Numbered from the stretch's first letter, positions 1 through 6,850 are shown. The stretch is DNA of 64,000 nucleotides from Lachnospiraceae bacterium (GCA_015057405.1 SVEK01000008.1:1-64000), one strand, 5' to 3'. Notes: a model not told the origin generated them from the letters alone. Made by a program: numbers and translations.

Positions 1-47
1 TCGGTCATAACAACCTTGTGTACTGGTTTCTTTTCTCTTCTTGCCAT
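1..47 (-). CDS. IS256-family (mutator type) transposase, N-terminal fragment cut by the window edge
   Basis: Only the first 15 codons lie in the window. The ATG at 47 has an AGGAGG ribosome binding site about 10 nt upstream. The peptide MARREKKPVHKVVMT matches, from memory, the start of IS256-type transposases common in Lachnospiraceae. Such enzymes are DDE transposases that move the element by a copy-out route. The upstream 48-200 region looks like the end of an insertion sequence. The call rests on a short stretch, so family assignment is moderate; the sequence left of the window would settle it. Confidence 0.6.
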   Translation of the reverse strand, partial: MARREKKPVHKVVMT

Positions 48-180
48 AATTAAAAGGCCTCCTATGATTATATTTTATCATAGAAGACCTGATAATTAAC
101 TATTTACAGAAAAACTTTCACACACTCTGGGCAGACTTATAGTATACCCTTCCACTCTGCAAATTATAAAATTTTTACAA
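1..180 (-). mobile_element. End of an IS256-like insertion sequence
   Basis: Reading on the minus strand, the DNA just upstream of the transposase start is AT rich and contains a GTGTGTGAAAG-type stretch around 115-130, reminiscent of IS256-family ends, which often carry TGTGTAAA-like sequences. The element seems to have landed downstream of the third CRISPR-like repeat (204-239), ending any further array in this window. The exact terminal inverted repeat and target duplication cannot be placed because the other end is outside the window; the boundary at about 180 is a guess within 130-203. Confidence 0.4.
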
Positions 181-203
181 CTTTATATTTTTGTCCAGAT
201 AAA

Positions 204-239
204 GTTGAACGATGCACCATTTTGGGCGGGTCATTCAAC
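204..239 (-). repeat. CRISPR-like repeat, copy farthest from cas2
   Basis: This 36-bp copy has one mismatch to the other two (CCGCCC instead of CCGCCA in the middle). It is followed within about 40-100 nt by the end of an IS256-like element, so whether a normal-length spacer once followed is not known. A degenerate last repeat is common at the distal end of CRISPR arrays. Confidence 0.7.
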
Positions 240-256
240 TATAAAAAACAGAACCA

Positions 257-427
257 CTAAAGGAACTTACTTGGTGTCACCTCTGCACTGTTCAGTTCAT
301 CATTTTTAGTGATTCTGCCTTTTTCACATCCATAGCAAGGTTTATTTGTAGCCTTGCAGTAAGAAACCCAACGCATTGAACCTGATGTTGAGTGTTCTGC
401 TTCCATTATTCTGTTTTTACATTCCAT
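257..427 (-). CDS. Small Cys-rich phage-like protein
   Basis: This frame encodes about 56 residues starting at the second ATG (MECKNRIMEAEHS); an earlier ATG at 439 is possible. It has cysteines in a spaced pattern, including CYGCEKG near the middle, which suggests metal binding. I do not recognise a named family; similar short Cys-rich proteins are common in Firmicute phages. It sits at the distal end of the 858-bp inter-repeat segment, stops 15 nt before the repeat at 204-239, and follows another small phage-like gene in the same direction. Confidence 0.4.
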   Translation of the reverse strand: MECKNRIMEAEHSTSGSMRWVSYCKATNKPCYGCEKGRITKNDELNSAEVTPSKFL

Positions 428-468
428 GTTTTCACCCACTAAAAAAGCACCCTATTTCTAAGATGCTT

Positions 469-636
469 TTACTCTCTGTGATTTTTACACTTCAAACAAA
501 TATGTTTGAAGTCTTCTACTTTAAGTATTTCATCAGGTGCAAAATGTGTAGGACACATTTCTTCTGAAATCATACTAACTTCAAAACAAACGTCTTCTTC
601 TATTTTCTTCTTTAAGATTGGACATTCAACTGTCAA
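469..636 (-). CDS. Small Cys-containing phage-like protein
   Basis: The frame runs from 687, but the best start is the TTG at 636, which has GGGGG about 9 nt upstream and overlaps the end of the head-protein fragment by 11 nt. The product is about 55 residues, with a VECPILKKKI start and a C-terminal ICLKCKNH motif, so two cysteine clusters. This looks like small uncharacterised proteins found beside phage head genes. Overlap with the preceding frame fits a phage operon carried intact inside the inter-repeat segment. Function is unknown. Confidence 0.4.
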   Translation of the reverse strand: MTVECPILKKKIEEDVCFEVSMISEEMCPTHFAPDEILKVEDFKHICLKCKNHRE

Positions 637-1097
637 TATCTTCAACCCCCTTGATGAACTTTTCTGTTTTATCATCATATTCCGCACGTCTGAATGATGT
701 TCTGATATTCTTCTTTACAGTATCAATATATGTTGCGCCTTCAAAACCATAATAACACACAAATTGTCCACCCCACCGTTCAATAGAAACAACTGCATTT
801 TTAATAAATTCAATTGCATCTTCCTTACTTACCTTGTGATTTCTTTGTTTATTTATGTGTTTATCATCAAACAGATAATCAGATACATCTATTAGTTTGG
901 GTGAAGTGTTTACTTTCCCCTTGATTTTATTGCTTTTTGCTAATTTGATTATAACATGTTCTTTTGAATTTTCAACATATTTATCATACCAGTCTTTGTA
1001 TGTCATATTATCAGGAACATAATATGTTTTACCTGTTTCTTCATCCCTTGCTGCTCTTTCACCTGTGAAGTTATCTTCAAAGTATGGAACTGTTACG
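626..1097 (-). pseudogene. C-terminal fragment of a phage minor head (MuF/SPP1 gp7-like) protein with a possible nuclease-like tail
   Basis: Homology begins immediately after the repeat: residues reading VTVPYFEDNF, then ERAARDEETGKTYYVP and MTYKDWYDKYV. From memory this matches the end of MuF-type minor head proteins of Firmicute phages, just after their conserved Cys-Arg-Ser-Thr motif. The next roughly 100 residues (NKQRNHKVSKEDAIEF onward) resemble small C-terminal nuclease-type domains that MuF proteins often carry (barnase/EndoU/RelE-like superfamily); that part is inference. The frame stays open through the repeat to an ATG at 1141, but the natural N-terminus (several hundred residues) is absent. 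It is therefore a gene fragment starting at a repeat edge. Confidence 0.6.
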
Positions 1098-1133
1098 GTT
1101 GAACGATGCACCATTTTTGGCGGGTCATTCAAC
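1098..1133 (-). repeat. CRISPR-like repeat, middle copy
   Basis: This copy is identical over 36 bp to the one at 1636-1671. Its 5' edge supplies the stop codon (TGA at 1125-1127) that ends the truncated phage-like frame 1125-1337. Its 3' edge is directly followed by the phage head-protein fragment 626-1097. Confidence 0.75.
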
Positions 1134-1337
1134 CCAATCATCTGCTGGTTCTAATACACTTACTCTGTGTCTAAAAGCAACATCTACATATTCTTCTGTA
1201 CCAAATAAAGGAGTTGTACTTGCATTATGCTCGTATGGTGAATCGTTCCAATCATCACCACTCCAATATTCAAAGTTGTCATCGCCTAAAGCAAATCTAA
1301 CTACATTCCCTTTTCTATCCCAACCAATTATCTTCAT
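1125..1337 (-). pseudogene. Phage-associated hypothetical protein, 3'-truncated at a CRISPR-like repeat
   Basis: The ATG at 1337 follows a GGAGG-like site. The 70-residue product starts MKIIGWDRKGNVVRF and contains GDDWNDSPYEHNA, a motif I associate with an uncharacterised protein family in Clostridia phages and conjugative elements. In those relatives the protein goes on for roughly 20-30 residues past the position where this one stops. Here the stop codon TGA belongs to the repeat at 1098-1133, so the natural end was replaced by the repeat. This truncation supports the idea that the inter-repeat DNA is a captured piece of foreign DNA. Confidence 0.5.
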
Positions 1338-1375
1338 GTTTTACCTCCAATTTCATACTTAAATCTCGTGTTCTA

Positions 1376-1612
1376 TTAAGAAATTATCAAACAAGGTACA
1401 CCATCTTCTGCTCTTTCCAGAACTTCATAACTATAATCCGTTCCATCAAATCTGTCCCATGAATATTTTGTTTTTGTCTTCATGTTCACAACATCACATG
1501 ACAATCTGTTTCTATAATCACTTATTTCCATATTGCTTTCATAGTTTGCCAACAACATATCATCAGGCAAATCCTTGATAAATTCCTTTAATTCTCCTAC
1601 TGTTTTCATCAT
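1376..1612 (-). CDS. Small phage-type hypothetical protein
   Basis: The frame opens at 1666 inside the repeat, but the likely start is the ATG at 1612, preceded by GGGAAGG. The 78-residue product begins MMKTVGELKEFIKDLPDD, a pattern common in short acidic phage and mobile-element proteins of unknown function (a TVGEL helix followed by a beta-rich body). Its ribosome binding site starts only a few bases after the repeat at 1636-1671. It lies complete inside the 502-bp inter-repeat segment, upstream of the truncated gene 1125-1337. Confidence 0.45.
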   Translation of the reverse strand: MMKTVGELKEFIKDLPDDMLLANYESNMEISDYRNRLSCDVVNMKTKTKYSWDRFDGTDYSYEVLERAEDGVPCLIIS

Positions 1613-1635
1613 ATTTTTTTCCCTTCCCACTTTAA

Positions 1636-1671
1636 GTTGAACGATGCACCATTTTTGGCGGGTCATTCAAC
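1636..1671 (-). repeat. CRISPR-like repeat, copy nearest cas2
   Basis: This 36-bp copy reads GTTGAATGACCCGCC at its 5' end on the minus strand and ends GCATCGTTCAAC. It is identical to the copy at 1098-1133. It follows the cas2 stop codon by 68 nt, which would be the leader position if the array is polarised that way. Confidence 0.75.
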
Positions 1672-1739
1672 AACTATATTTAGTATGAATCTTCATCAAA
1701 CTCCTAAATATTGATAATCAATTCACCTGTCAAGTCGTA

Positions 1740-2045
1740 TTATATCATGATATGACTGTTTATGCCAACTACCTTTTCCTGATAATCCGGTTCACCTGCT
1801 ACCATATATATGTTATTATATTGCTTTTCTGTCAAACGTAAAAGTCTTACCACTCCGGTTTTAGGTGCGTACTCTTCTATTCGTCGGTAATGTTTTTCAG
1901 ATGTTTTTCTGTTTTGTACTATCCGCATAAACACTTCCGGTGCAATTCGCAAATAACCATCTTTATGTAAAAACTTCCGAAGCCTTGTATACTCTGTTTT
2001 AGTTCCCCATTTTTCAGTCGGGCTAAGAATAACAAGTAATCTCAC
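1740..2045 (-). CDS. cas2: CRISPR-associated endoribonuclease-like protein Cas2 (type II)
   Basis: Cas2 partners with Cas1 to insert spacers into CRISPR arrays. The 101-residue product has the type II Cas2 pattern: MRLLVIL strand, a YTRLRKFLHKDGY helix, a conserved Arg-rich middle (HYRRIEEYAPKTG) and VRLLRLTEKQYNN. It starts at GTG 2045, overlapping the cas1 stop by 4 nt. The usual first-strand metal-binding aspartate (FFDLP in relatives) is replaced by LSPTE, so nuclease activity is doubtful; nuclease activity of Cas2 was dispensable for spacer integration in the E. coli system. It lies between truncated cas1 and the repeats. No cas9 or csn2 is in the window. Confidence 0.8.
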   Translation of the reverse strand: MRLLVILSPTEKWGTKTEYTRLRKFLHKDGYLRIAPEVFMRIVQNRKTSEKHYRRIEEYAPKTGVVRLLRLTEKQYNNIYMVAGEPDYQEKVVGINSHIMI

Positions 2046-2827
2046 TCTGTAATCCCCTCCATACTCTCAATCGACAGAATCATTGGCAACTTCAGTTTTT
2101 CTGTTGAAGTGTCCAAAATAATTCGTTTCAAACTCTCCACCATAACATCAATCGCTGACATTACATTCACCTTTACTCCGTCAACACTACAGGCATTATG
2201 CAATACATGTGCCAATTCTCTTCTTTCCGATTTTGTCAACTGTACATTTGACGCAATATTGTTATGTGCCACTAAATCAACAATTGCACGATATGGTTCA
2301 ATTAAATCATCTGCCAGATTAAATGCATTCAATTGATTGTCATGATGTATTCCAAAAGTTGGATGGAAACCTGTTGCCACCAGTTTTCTTGCAATTGCAC
2401 TTCTGACAACGGCATAACCATAGTTCAATCTGCTATTTATAGGGTCCTCGCTTCTTCTGTTAAATCCCTCATGATAACATGAAAAATACTCTTTAGCTGC
2501 TAATGATTCACAATAATCAACGTTCTCCTCATTCACTGTTGCCACATACCCTGCAATTCTTTCAGCACCATCCAGTCCCATAATAGACAACGCTCTGGCT
2601 TGATTACTTATCTTTTGTTTTATAATATGAATCCATAATTCTATGTATTTTTCATACGCAGTATTCACTTGTGCGTGCATTAATTTAGATTTCCTCGCAT
2701 GTCCTTCAAAGGGTAGCACAATGGCTGTCGGTAAATATCTGTCATCTAACGTCATCAGTGCCACTTTATTTTGACTTAAAATAGATAAATCCATTGTAGA
2801 AAGGCGTATATTAGCACCATGTACCAT
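2042..2827 (-). pseudogene. cas1: Cas1 (type II), 5'-truncated
   Basis: Cas1 is the integrase of CRISPR adaptation. Recognisable homology begins at MVHGANIRLSTM and runs to the normal C-terminus. The catalytic triad is visible: Glu in CESLAAKEYF, His in FGIHHDNQ and Asp in NLADDLIEPYR. About 45 N-terminal residues (the beta-rich dimer domain start) are missing. The open frame continues upstream to 2995, but those residues do not look like Cas1 and run antisense-free into the 3' end of the ABC permease gene in another frame. No ribosome binding site precedes 2827. A deletion that removed the front of cas1, and cas9 if it was there, fits best. Confidence 0.75.
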
Positions 2828-2927
2828 AGCAACTTGCTGTTTCCATTGATGAGAGTCTTGCCTGTTCTTAACATATGCTGCTAATTGTTCCTGATGCCAC
2901 ACCTGATTAAGAACTGTTACCGGAAAT

Positions 2928-5180
2928 CTACTCAACATTTTTAAGTGCCACATCCAGCGGAATCTTCTTAACTCGTCTAAATTGCATAAAAACAATTATA
3001 CCATATGTTATAATTCCCGACAGAATAATGTTTACATATACAGAATGCGGAACACTATAAGGTATCCAACCGGAAAATTCCATGAACATTATCTCGCACA
3101 CATACTTCATAATTGTATTAACAAGCGGCATCGTCAGAAAAAACGAAAGCACCACCACAATACTTGTTGAAACAATATAAAGTTTACCGATTTCAGCATC
3201 ACTGTAACCAAGAATTTTTGTCATTGCAATAGAATGAGCATTTTTCTCAATAACTATCTTCGATAACAAATAAATAATCAGCATAAACATTATCAAACCA
3301 AACACGTAAAACATATCAAAGATTGAACCAAGAGAATGATTAAGCTGACGAGCCATTTTATTCATATCGTCCTCGGTAATAGTTGTAGCAATATACATTT
3401 CATCAATATCCTCCAGAATTTCATCAGAAAGATATCCATTGAAATATTCATCCTCATATCCAAATGTTTTATTGAAGTAATCTCTGTTCATATATACAGC
3501 AAGTGTCGTAGGATTATCATATATTCCCTCAACCTCAAATCTATACTCCTTAGTACCAAATTCCTCTTTCAGCGTAATGGTATCACCCGCATTAATCTTG
3601 TATTTTTGCGAGTATGCCTCAGAAATTAAAACTCCCATTTTAGTTTCAACATCAACAAATTTACTGTCAGAATTCAAACCATAAATCGTTACGCTTTCAC
3701 TTTTTTGCTCTTCCTCAATAGTAGAAAGACTTCCTGCACAGTACTTTTCAGCTGCCTCATTTTCCGTCGCAACAGGTGCTTTCAGGATATACTGATAATT
3801 ACAGATTATATTATCAGAAATGAGCTGCTGGTTTTTATCGAGAAGCTGCGGGAACCCCATACCTAATAATAAAATTATATTTGCAAAGAAAATACCTACC
3901 AGAATAGTGATATAATTCGGCATATTCTGTAAGATTATTCTCATTCTGAACCGATGCATTATACCAATTTTTGTACTGAGCTTCAATGCTCTTTTCTTTT
4001 GTCTTATCTTAAGGTCGCGTCTTATAAATTTAAGAGGCGAAAGTCTCATCTTATTTGTCAAAATCACAAAGTTAATAATAAACATAAGAAGCACAGGCAC
4101 AACCGTTGTTCTTATAAATGCGTCGGCATTCCAATTCGTAACATATGTAGGTATGCTGTAATTCATATAATATATATTTTCTGCCACATTCTCAAAAACC
4201 GTATATCCCAAAATATTACCTACAAGAGCCGAAACAATAATTACAAGCATTGGCATTGCAAGGTAATGACGGATAATTTCACCTCTTGTATAACCCGAGG
4301 CACGCAGGGTTCCAATAACATTTGCTTCCTTTGCAATAGTATTGTTTGTAGTAATAGCGATAATGAAAGCAAGTATTGCCACAACAATGTATAAAAATAT
4401 CGTAAATACCATTCTGTCCTTACCCGTGTCATCACCAACAAACTGAATTGCCTGATTCTCACACATAGGAATATAGCCTATTACAATTGCATTTTCGGAA
4501 ATAACCTTAAGCAAATCCTCAGACATCTTTTTTGATTCAATATCATCATTCGGAACGTTATTGTATTTCCATGAATAATTAAAATGAAAACCATTTTCTC
4601 CCATAGCAGAAAATCCATCTTCATTCATTATTGCAACACCGAATTTTATCGCATCAAACATCATATCAGACGGGCTTGCATATAAAGCACTGTAATCAGA
4701 AAGAGCTACAAAACCCGAAATCATCAGTTTTTTATCACCCACAACAATTTTATCCCCAACTGAAAGATGATTGTTATCAGCATACATTCTGTCAATTGCT
4801 ATTTCATTTTTGCTGTCAGGCAATTCCCCTTCCATCACACATACCTTATCAATTTCTTCCCGGTTTTTATATATACGCAAAGTACTGTCAATTTTCTTCG
4901 TTTCACATTCTATGTAAAAATTCTCATAAATCTTGATTTGTCCTTTGTTTTCAATAGCCTCAATAACTTCATCTTCGGCTTCGGAATTAAGTTCAAAATT
5001 CCCATCCTCAATATTGTATTTTTCAAAACTTTCATCGTAAATTTTAACAAGACTTCCCGAAGCAACCATAAAACCTGAAACAAATCCAATTACAATCACC
5101 ATAAAAAGAAAAATAACAAAATATTTTCCGGCCTCGCTCTTAAGCTCACGCGGCAGTCTTTTAATAAGCGGATTTTTCAT
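2928..5180 (-). CDS. ABC transporter permease, FtsX/MacB-like
   Basis: This 750-residue membrane protein is the permease half of an exporter-type ABC system. It has an N-terminal transmembrane segment (around residues 20-40), a large extracytoplasmic domain, a first FtsX core of three helices (about 260-380), a second extracytoplasmic domain and a final FtsX core with helices near 620-740, ending KKIPLDVALKNVE, typical of this family. It lies 12 nt downstream of its ATPase, so the two form an operon. Related two-FtsX-core permeases export peptides, lipids or drugs or act in resistance sensing; substrate is unknown here. The 3' end is complete and directly abuts the cas1 deletion junction. Confidence 0.85.
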   Translation of the reverse strand: MKNPLIKRLPRELKSEAGKYFVIFLFMVIVIGFVSGFMVASGSLVKIYDESFEKYNIEDGNFELNSEAEDEVIEAIENKGQIKIYENFYIECETKKIDSTLRIYKNREEIDKVCVMEGELPDSKNEIAIDRMYADNNHLSVGDKIVVGDKKLMISGFVALSDYSALYASPSDMMFDAIKFGVAIMNEDGFSAMGENGFHFNYSWKYNNVPNDDIESKKMSEDLLKVISENAIVIGYIPMCENQAIQFVGDDTGKDRMVFTIFLYIVVAILAFIIAITTNNTIAKEANVIGTLRASGYTRGEIIRHYLAMPMLVIIVSALVGNILGYTVFENVAENIYYMNYSIPTYVTNWNADAFIRTTVVPVLLMFIINFVILTNKMRLSPLKFIRRDLKIRQKKRALKLSTKIGIMHRFRMRIILQNMPNYITILVGIFFANIILLLGMGFPQLLDKNQQLISDNIICNYQYILKAPVATENEAAEKYCAGSLSTIEEEQKSESVTIYGLNSDSKFVDVETKMGVLISEAYSQKYKINAGDTITLKEEFGTKEYRFEVEGIYDNPTTLAVYMNRDYFNKTFGYEDEYFNGYLSDEILEDIDEMYIATTITEDDMNKMARQLNHSLGSIFDMFYVFGLIMFMLIIYLLSKIVIEKNAHSIAMTKILGYSDAEIGKLYIVSTSIVVVLSFFLTMPLVNTIMKYVCEIMFMEFSGWIPYSVPHSVYVNIILSGIITYGIIVFMQFRRVKKIPLDVALKNVE

Positions 5181-5192
5181 TACATTTCCTCC

Positions 5193-5891
5193 TTACCAGT
5201 CAAGCTCTAATGCAGAAACTTTATTCTCATTAACATAATTTTTCCTAATTAATCCGTCACGAAGTTTAACAACTCTATCCGCCATATCCTTGATAGCCTC
5301 ATTATGAGTAACCATAACAACTGTATTCCCGTATTTCTTATTTACATCCTCAATAAGCTTAAGTATTTCCTTTGATGTGTTATAATCCAATGCACCCGTA
5401 GGTTCATCACAAAGAAGTATATCAGGATTTTTTACAATCGCACGACCGATTGCTGTACGCTGCTGCTGTCCTCCCGAAAGCTGATTAGGCAACTTATGCC
5501 GATGTTCATAAAGTCCAAGTGTGCGAAGAATATCATCAACATCAAGAGCATTGTCGCTAAGATACGCACCGACCTCAATATTTTCTTTAATATTAAGATT
5601 TGGGATAAGATTGTACATCTGAAAAATGTATCCAAGATGCCTTCTTCTGTAAAGCGAAAGAGCTTTTTCATTCATATCTGCAGTCATCTCTCCATTAATA
5701 GATATGTAACCGCTATCTGCGTTGTCAATACCTCCTATAATATTAAGCAGCGTAGATTTTCCCGAACCTGACGGTCCAAGAAGCACACAGATTTCTCCCT
5801 TTTTTATTTCCAAGTCGATACCCTTAAGTACTTCCGTTCTGCTTTCACCCTCGCCAAAACCTTTTTTAATTTTGGAAATTTCCAGAAACAT
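5193..5891 (-). CDS. ABC transporter ATP-binding protein (MacB/LolD type)
   Basis: This 232-residue ATPase powers the FtsX-type permease downstream. Visible motifs are Walker [12 protein letters not shown], the signature [15 protein letters not shown] and Walker [13 protein letters not shown], followed by the switch His in VMVTHNEAI. The start is placed at ATG 5891 ([15 protein letters not shown]), which has an AAAGGA site 12 nt upstream; ATG 5903 is the alternative but its spacing to that site is too short. The gene follows a riboswitch, terminator and promoter, so expression of the exporter pair is probably controlled by transcription attenuation. Confidence 0.9.
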   Translation of the reverse strand: MFLEISKIKKGFGEGESRTEVLKGIDLEIKKGEICVLLGPSGSGKSTLLNIIGGIDNADSGYISINGEMTADMNEKALSLYRRRHLGYIFQMYNLIPNLNIKENIEVGAYLSDNALDVDDILRTLGLYEHRHKLPNQLSGGQQQRTAIGRAIVKNPDILLCDEPTGALDYNTSKEILKLIEDVNKKYGNTVVMVTHNEAIKDMADRVVKLRDGLIRKNYVNENKVSALELDW

Positions 5892-5934
5892 AATTTTCAC
5901 CATTCCTTTCTACATTCATTAATAATTTCACAAA

Positions 5935-5969
5935 CAAAAAAACCGAGATTGCATCAGCAAACTCGGTTG
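5935..5969 (-). terminator. Intrinsic terminator in the leader of the ABC exporter operon
   Basis: On the minus strand an AACCGAG...CTCGGTT stem with a short GC-containing loop is followed by a run of seven T. It lies between the riboswitch aptamer and the ATPase start, the normal place for an expression platform. Read-through versus stop would decide exporter expression. Confidence 0.8.
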
Positions 5970-6021
5970 ATATTAATTATATTAAGACATCACATAAAGC
6001 TTAACCAAGAATGTTAATGCA

Positions 6022-6112
6022 ATATATGAGTCTCGTTATTTAAGACAAGCCAGGTCATAGACCAGGATGTTGACTTGCCACGTAATTACGCCACTACTCC
6101 CCCATCAGAATA
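6022..6112 (-). promoter_or_regulatory. yybP-ykoY-type riboswitch aptamer (Mn2+ sensing family)
   Basis: The minus strand contains the family hallmarks in order: GGGGGAGTAG near 6095-6106, GTCAACA in the middle, a hairpin CCTGGTC/GACCTGG, and AACGAGACT near 6030-6038. The closing helix can form: ATGGG (5' side) pairs with CTCAT (3' side). This family senses Mn2+ and usually turns on Mn exporters or related genes. Here it is followed by a terminator and an FtsX-type ABC exporter, which is not one of the classic targets. A covariance-model search would confirm. Confidence 0.75.
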
Positions 6113-6128
6113 TTCTGTTGTCGATATA

Positions 6129-6156
6129 ATTATAACCGATAAAATTTATTTGTCAA
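6129..6156 (-). promoter_or_regulatory. Sigma-A-like promoter of the riboswitch/ABC exporter operon
   Basis: On the minus strand a perfect TTGACA (6151-6156) and a perfect TATAAT (6129-6134) are spaced by 16 nt, directly upstream of the riboswitch aptamer. This is a strong match to the housekeeping consensus. Confidence 0.75.
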
Positions 6157-6289
6157 TAATTCATTAGTTCTTTACATCCTGACTTTTGCCAAAACTTTTG
6201 CTAAAATTCTATATGTCTCTTTATCCAAATATTAATCTTCCTTCACTTTCGATTATCCTCTTATAAAAGTAAATCTTATTTCATTTGCC

Positions 6290-6463
6290 TTATATTTTCT
6301 CTACCTTTACAGCTGTTCCATTCACTGATACAACTAACACATTATTTCCAAGAGACATCATATCAAAATCCACACCAATCAAAGCATTTGCACCAAATTC
6401 AATAGCCTTAACAATAAGTTTATCCTGAACAATTTCTTTTGCTTCTGATAATTTATTCTCCAT
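6290..6463 (-). pseudogene. YbjQ/UPF0145-like protein, C-terminal part only
   Basis: The frame encodes 57 residues ending VVSVNGTAVKVEKI with the GANALIGVDFD motif typical of the second half of YbjQ (UPF0145) proteins, which are about 105 residues and form ring-shaped oligomers of unknown role. The first half (usually with a GxVxGE strand motif) is not found upstream in any frame. The ATG at 6463 overlaps the end of the interrupted frame 6453-6641. It is most likely a decayed gene; a coupled short protein is the alternative. Confidence 0.6.
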
Positions 6464-6641
6464 CGTAAACCAATATCTCACCTGCAGGTTGCGGAAACAC
6501 TTCCATACCATATTGTTTCACCGCATTTATAACCAGCCGGATTGTTTCTTCTCAAAAATGAAATTTGCTTCTATGAAGCACTTCATCATATTCCGCTAAA
6601 ATATCTTCATGATACAGCGGTACAATTTTACCATCAAACAT
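6453..6641 (-). pseudogene. Short gene interrupted by an in-frame TGA
   Basis: From ATG 6641, with an AGGAGG 12 nt upstream, the frame reads MFDGKIVPLYHEDILAEYDE, then stops at TGA after 29 codons, then continues in the same frame for 33 codons (ETIRLVINAVKQYGMEVF and on) to a TAA. The second part has the composition of a real protein. A nonsense mutation in a small mobile-element gene is the simplest explanation. No product could be recognised. Confidence 0.35.
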
Positions 6642-6658
6642 TGCTTCTTCATTCCTCC

Positions 6659-6850
6659 TTATACTGAACAAAAGCTGGCTGAGCTACAATACTCACAGTA
6701 GCTTTCATCGCATTCGGCACCAACTATATAACCAGAATCATCCAGTGAAGGAAGGCATACTTCTAAATATAGCTCGCATTGGTTGCATCTACCAACCATC
6801 TCAGGTGTAATTTTCATTCCTGCCAACATACACTTTTCTCTTGTATTCAT
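6659..6850 (-). CDS. Small Cys-rich protein, function unknown
   Basis: The 63-residue product begins MNTREKCMLAGMKITPE and has ten cysteines, arranged as CNQCELYLEVC in the middle and CDESYCEYCSS near the end, so it may bind zinc. It follows the DUF5688 gene by 44 nt with a GGAGG site, in the same direction, and probably shares its transcript. I do not recognise a family. Proteins of this kind are common in conjugative and phage-like elements of Lachnospiraceae. Confidence 0.5.
   Translation of the reverse strand: MNTREKCMLAGMKITPEMVGRCNQCELYLEVCLPSLDDSGYIVGAECDESYCEYCSSASFCSV

Larger units (their letters stand above)
204..1671 (-). CRISPR. CRISPR-like array: three 36-bp repeats separated by 858 and 502 bp of phage-like DNA
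   Basis: Three copies of a 36-bp repeat lie at 204-239, 1098-1133 and 1636-1671, all in the same orientation. They start 68 nt downstream of cas2. Copies one and two (counted from cas2) are identical; the third differs at one base. The repeat has terminal inverted ends (GTTGAA and TTCAAC) and the 36-nt length usual for type II systems. The intervals are far too long for normal spacers and carry phage-like reading frames with their own ribosome binding sites. Two of these frames are cut exactly at a repeat edge. The simplest reading is a type II array with giant or rearranged spacers; a repeat-mediated rearrangement of some other origin remains possible. Confidence 0.6.

Noticed and set aside
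204-1671. The repeats as integron attC sites with gene cassettes
   Set aside because: The ends match GTTRRRY and RYYYAAC-like patterns, but their order is reversed relative to attC, the repeat is only 36 bp, and no integrase is present; cas1-cas2 directly upstream favours CRISPR.
204-1671. A normal CRISPR array
   Set aside because: The intervals of 502 and 858 bp are far outside known spacer lengths, so it was not called a normal array.
2828-2995. The upstream part of the cas1 frame as real Cas1 N-terminus
   Set aside because: The residues do not resemble Cas1 and overlap the end of the permease gene in another frame.
1-5200. tracrRNA or anti-repeat in the window
   Set aside because: No second, partly matching copy of the repeat with a terminator was seen; cas9 is absent too.
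6453-6641. In-frame TGA as selenocysteine
   Set aside because: No selenocysteine insertion hairpin is evident after the TGA and the product has no redox motif; a nonsense mutation is simpler.
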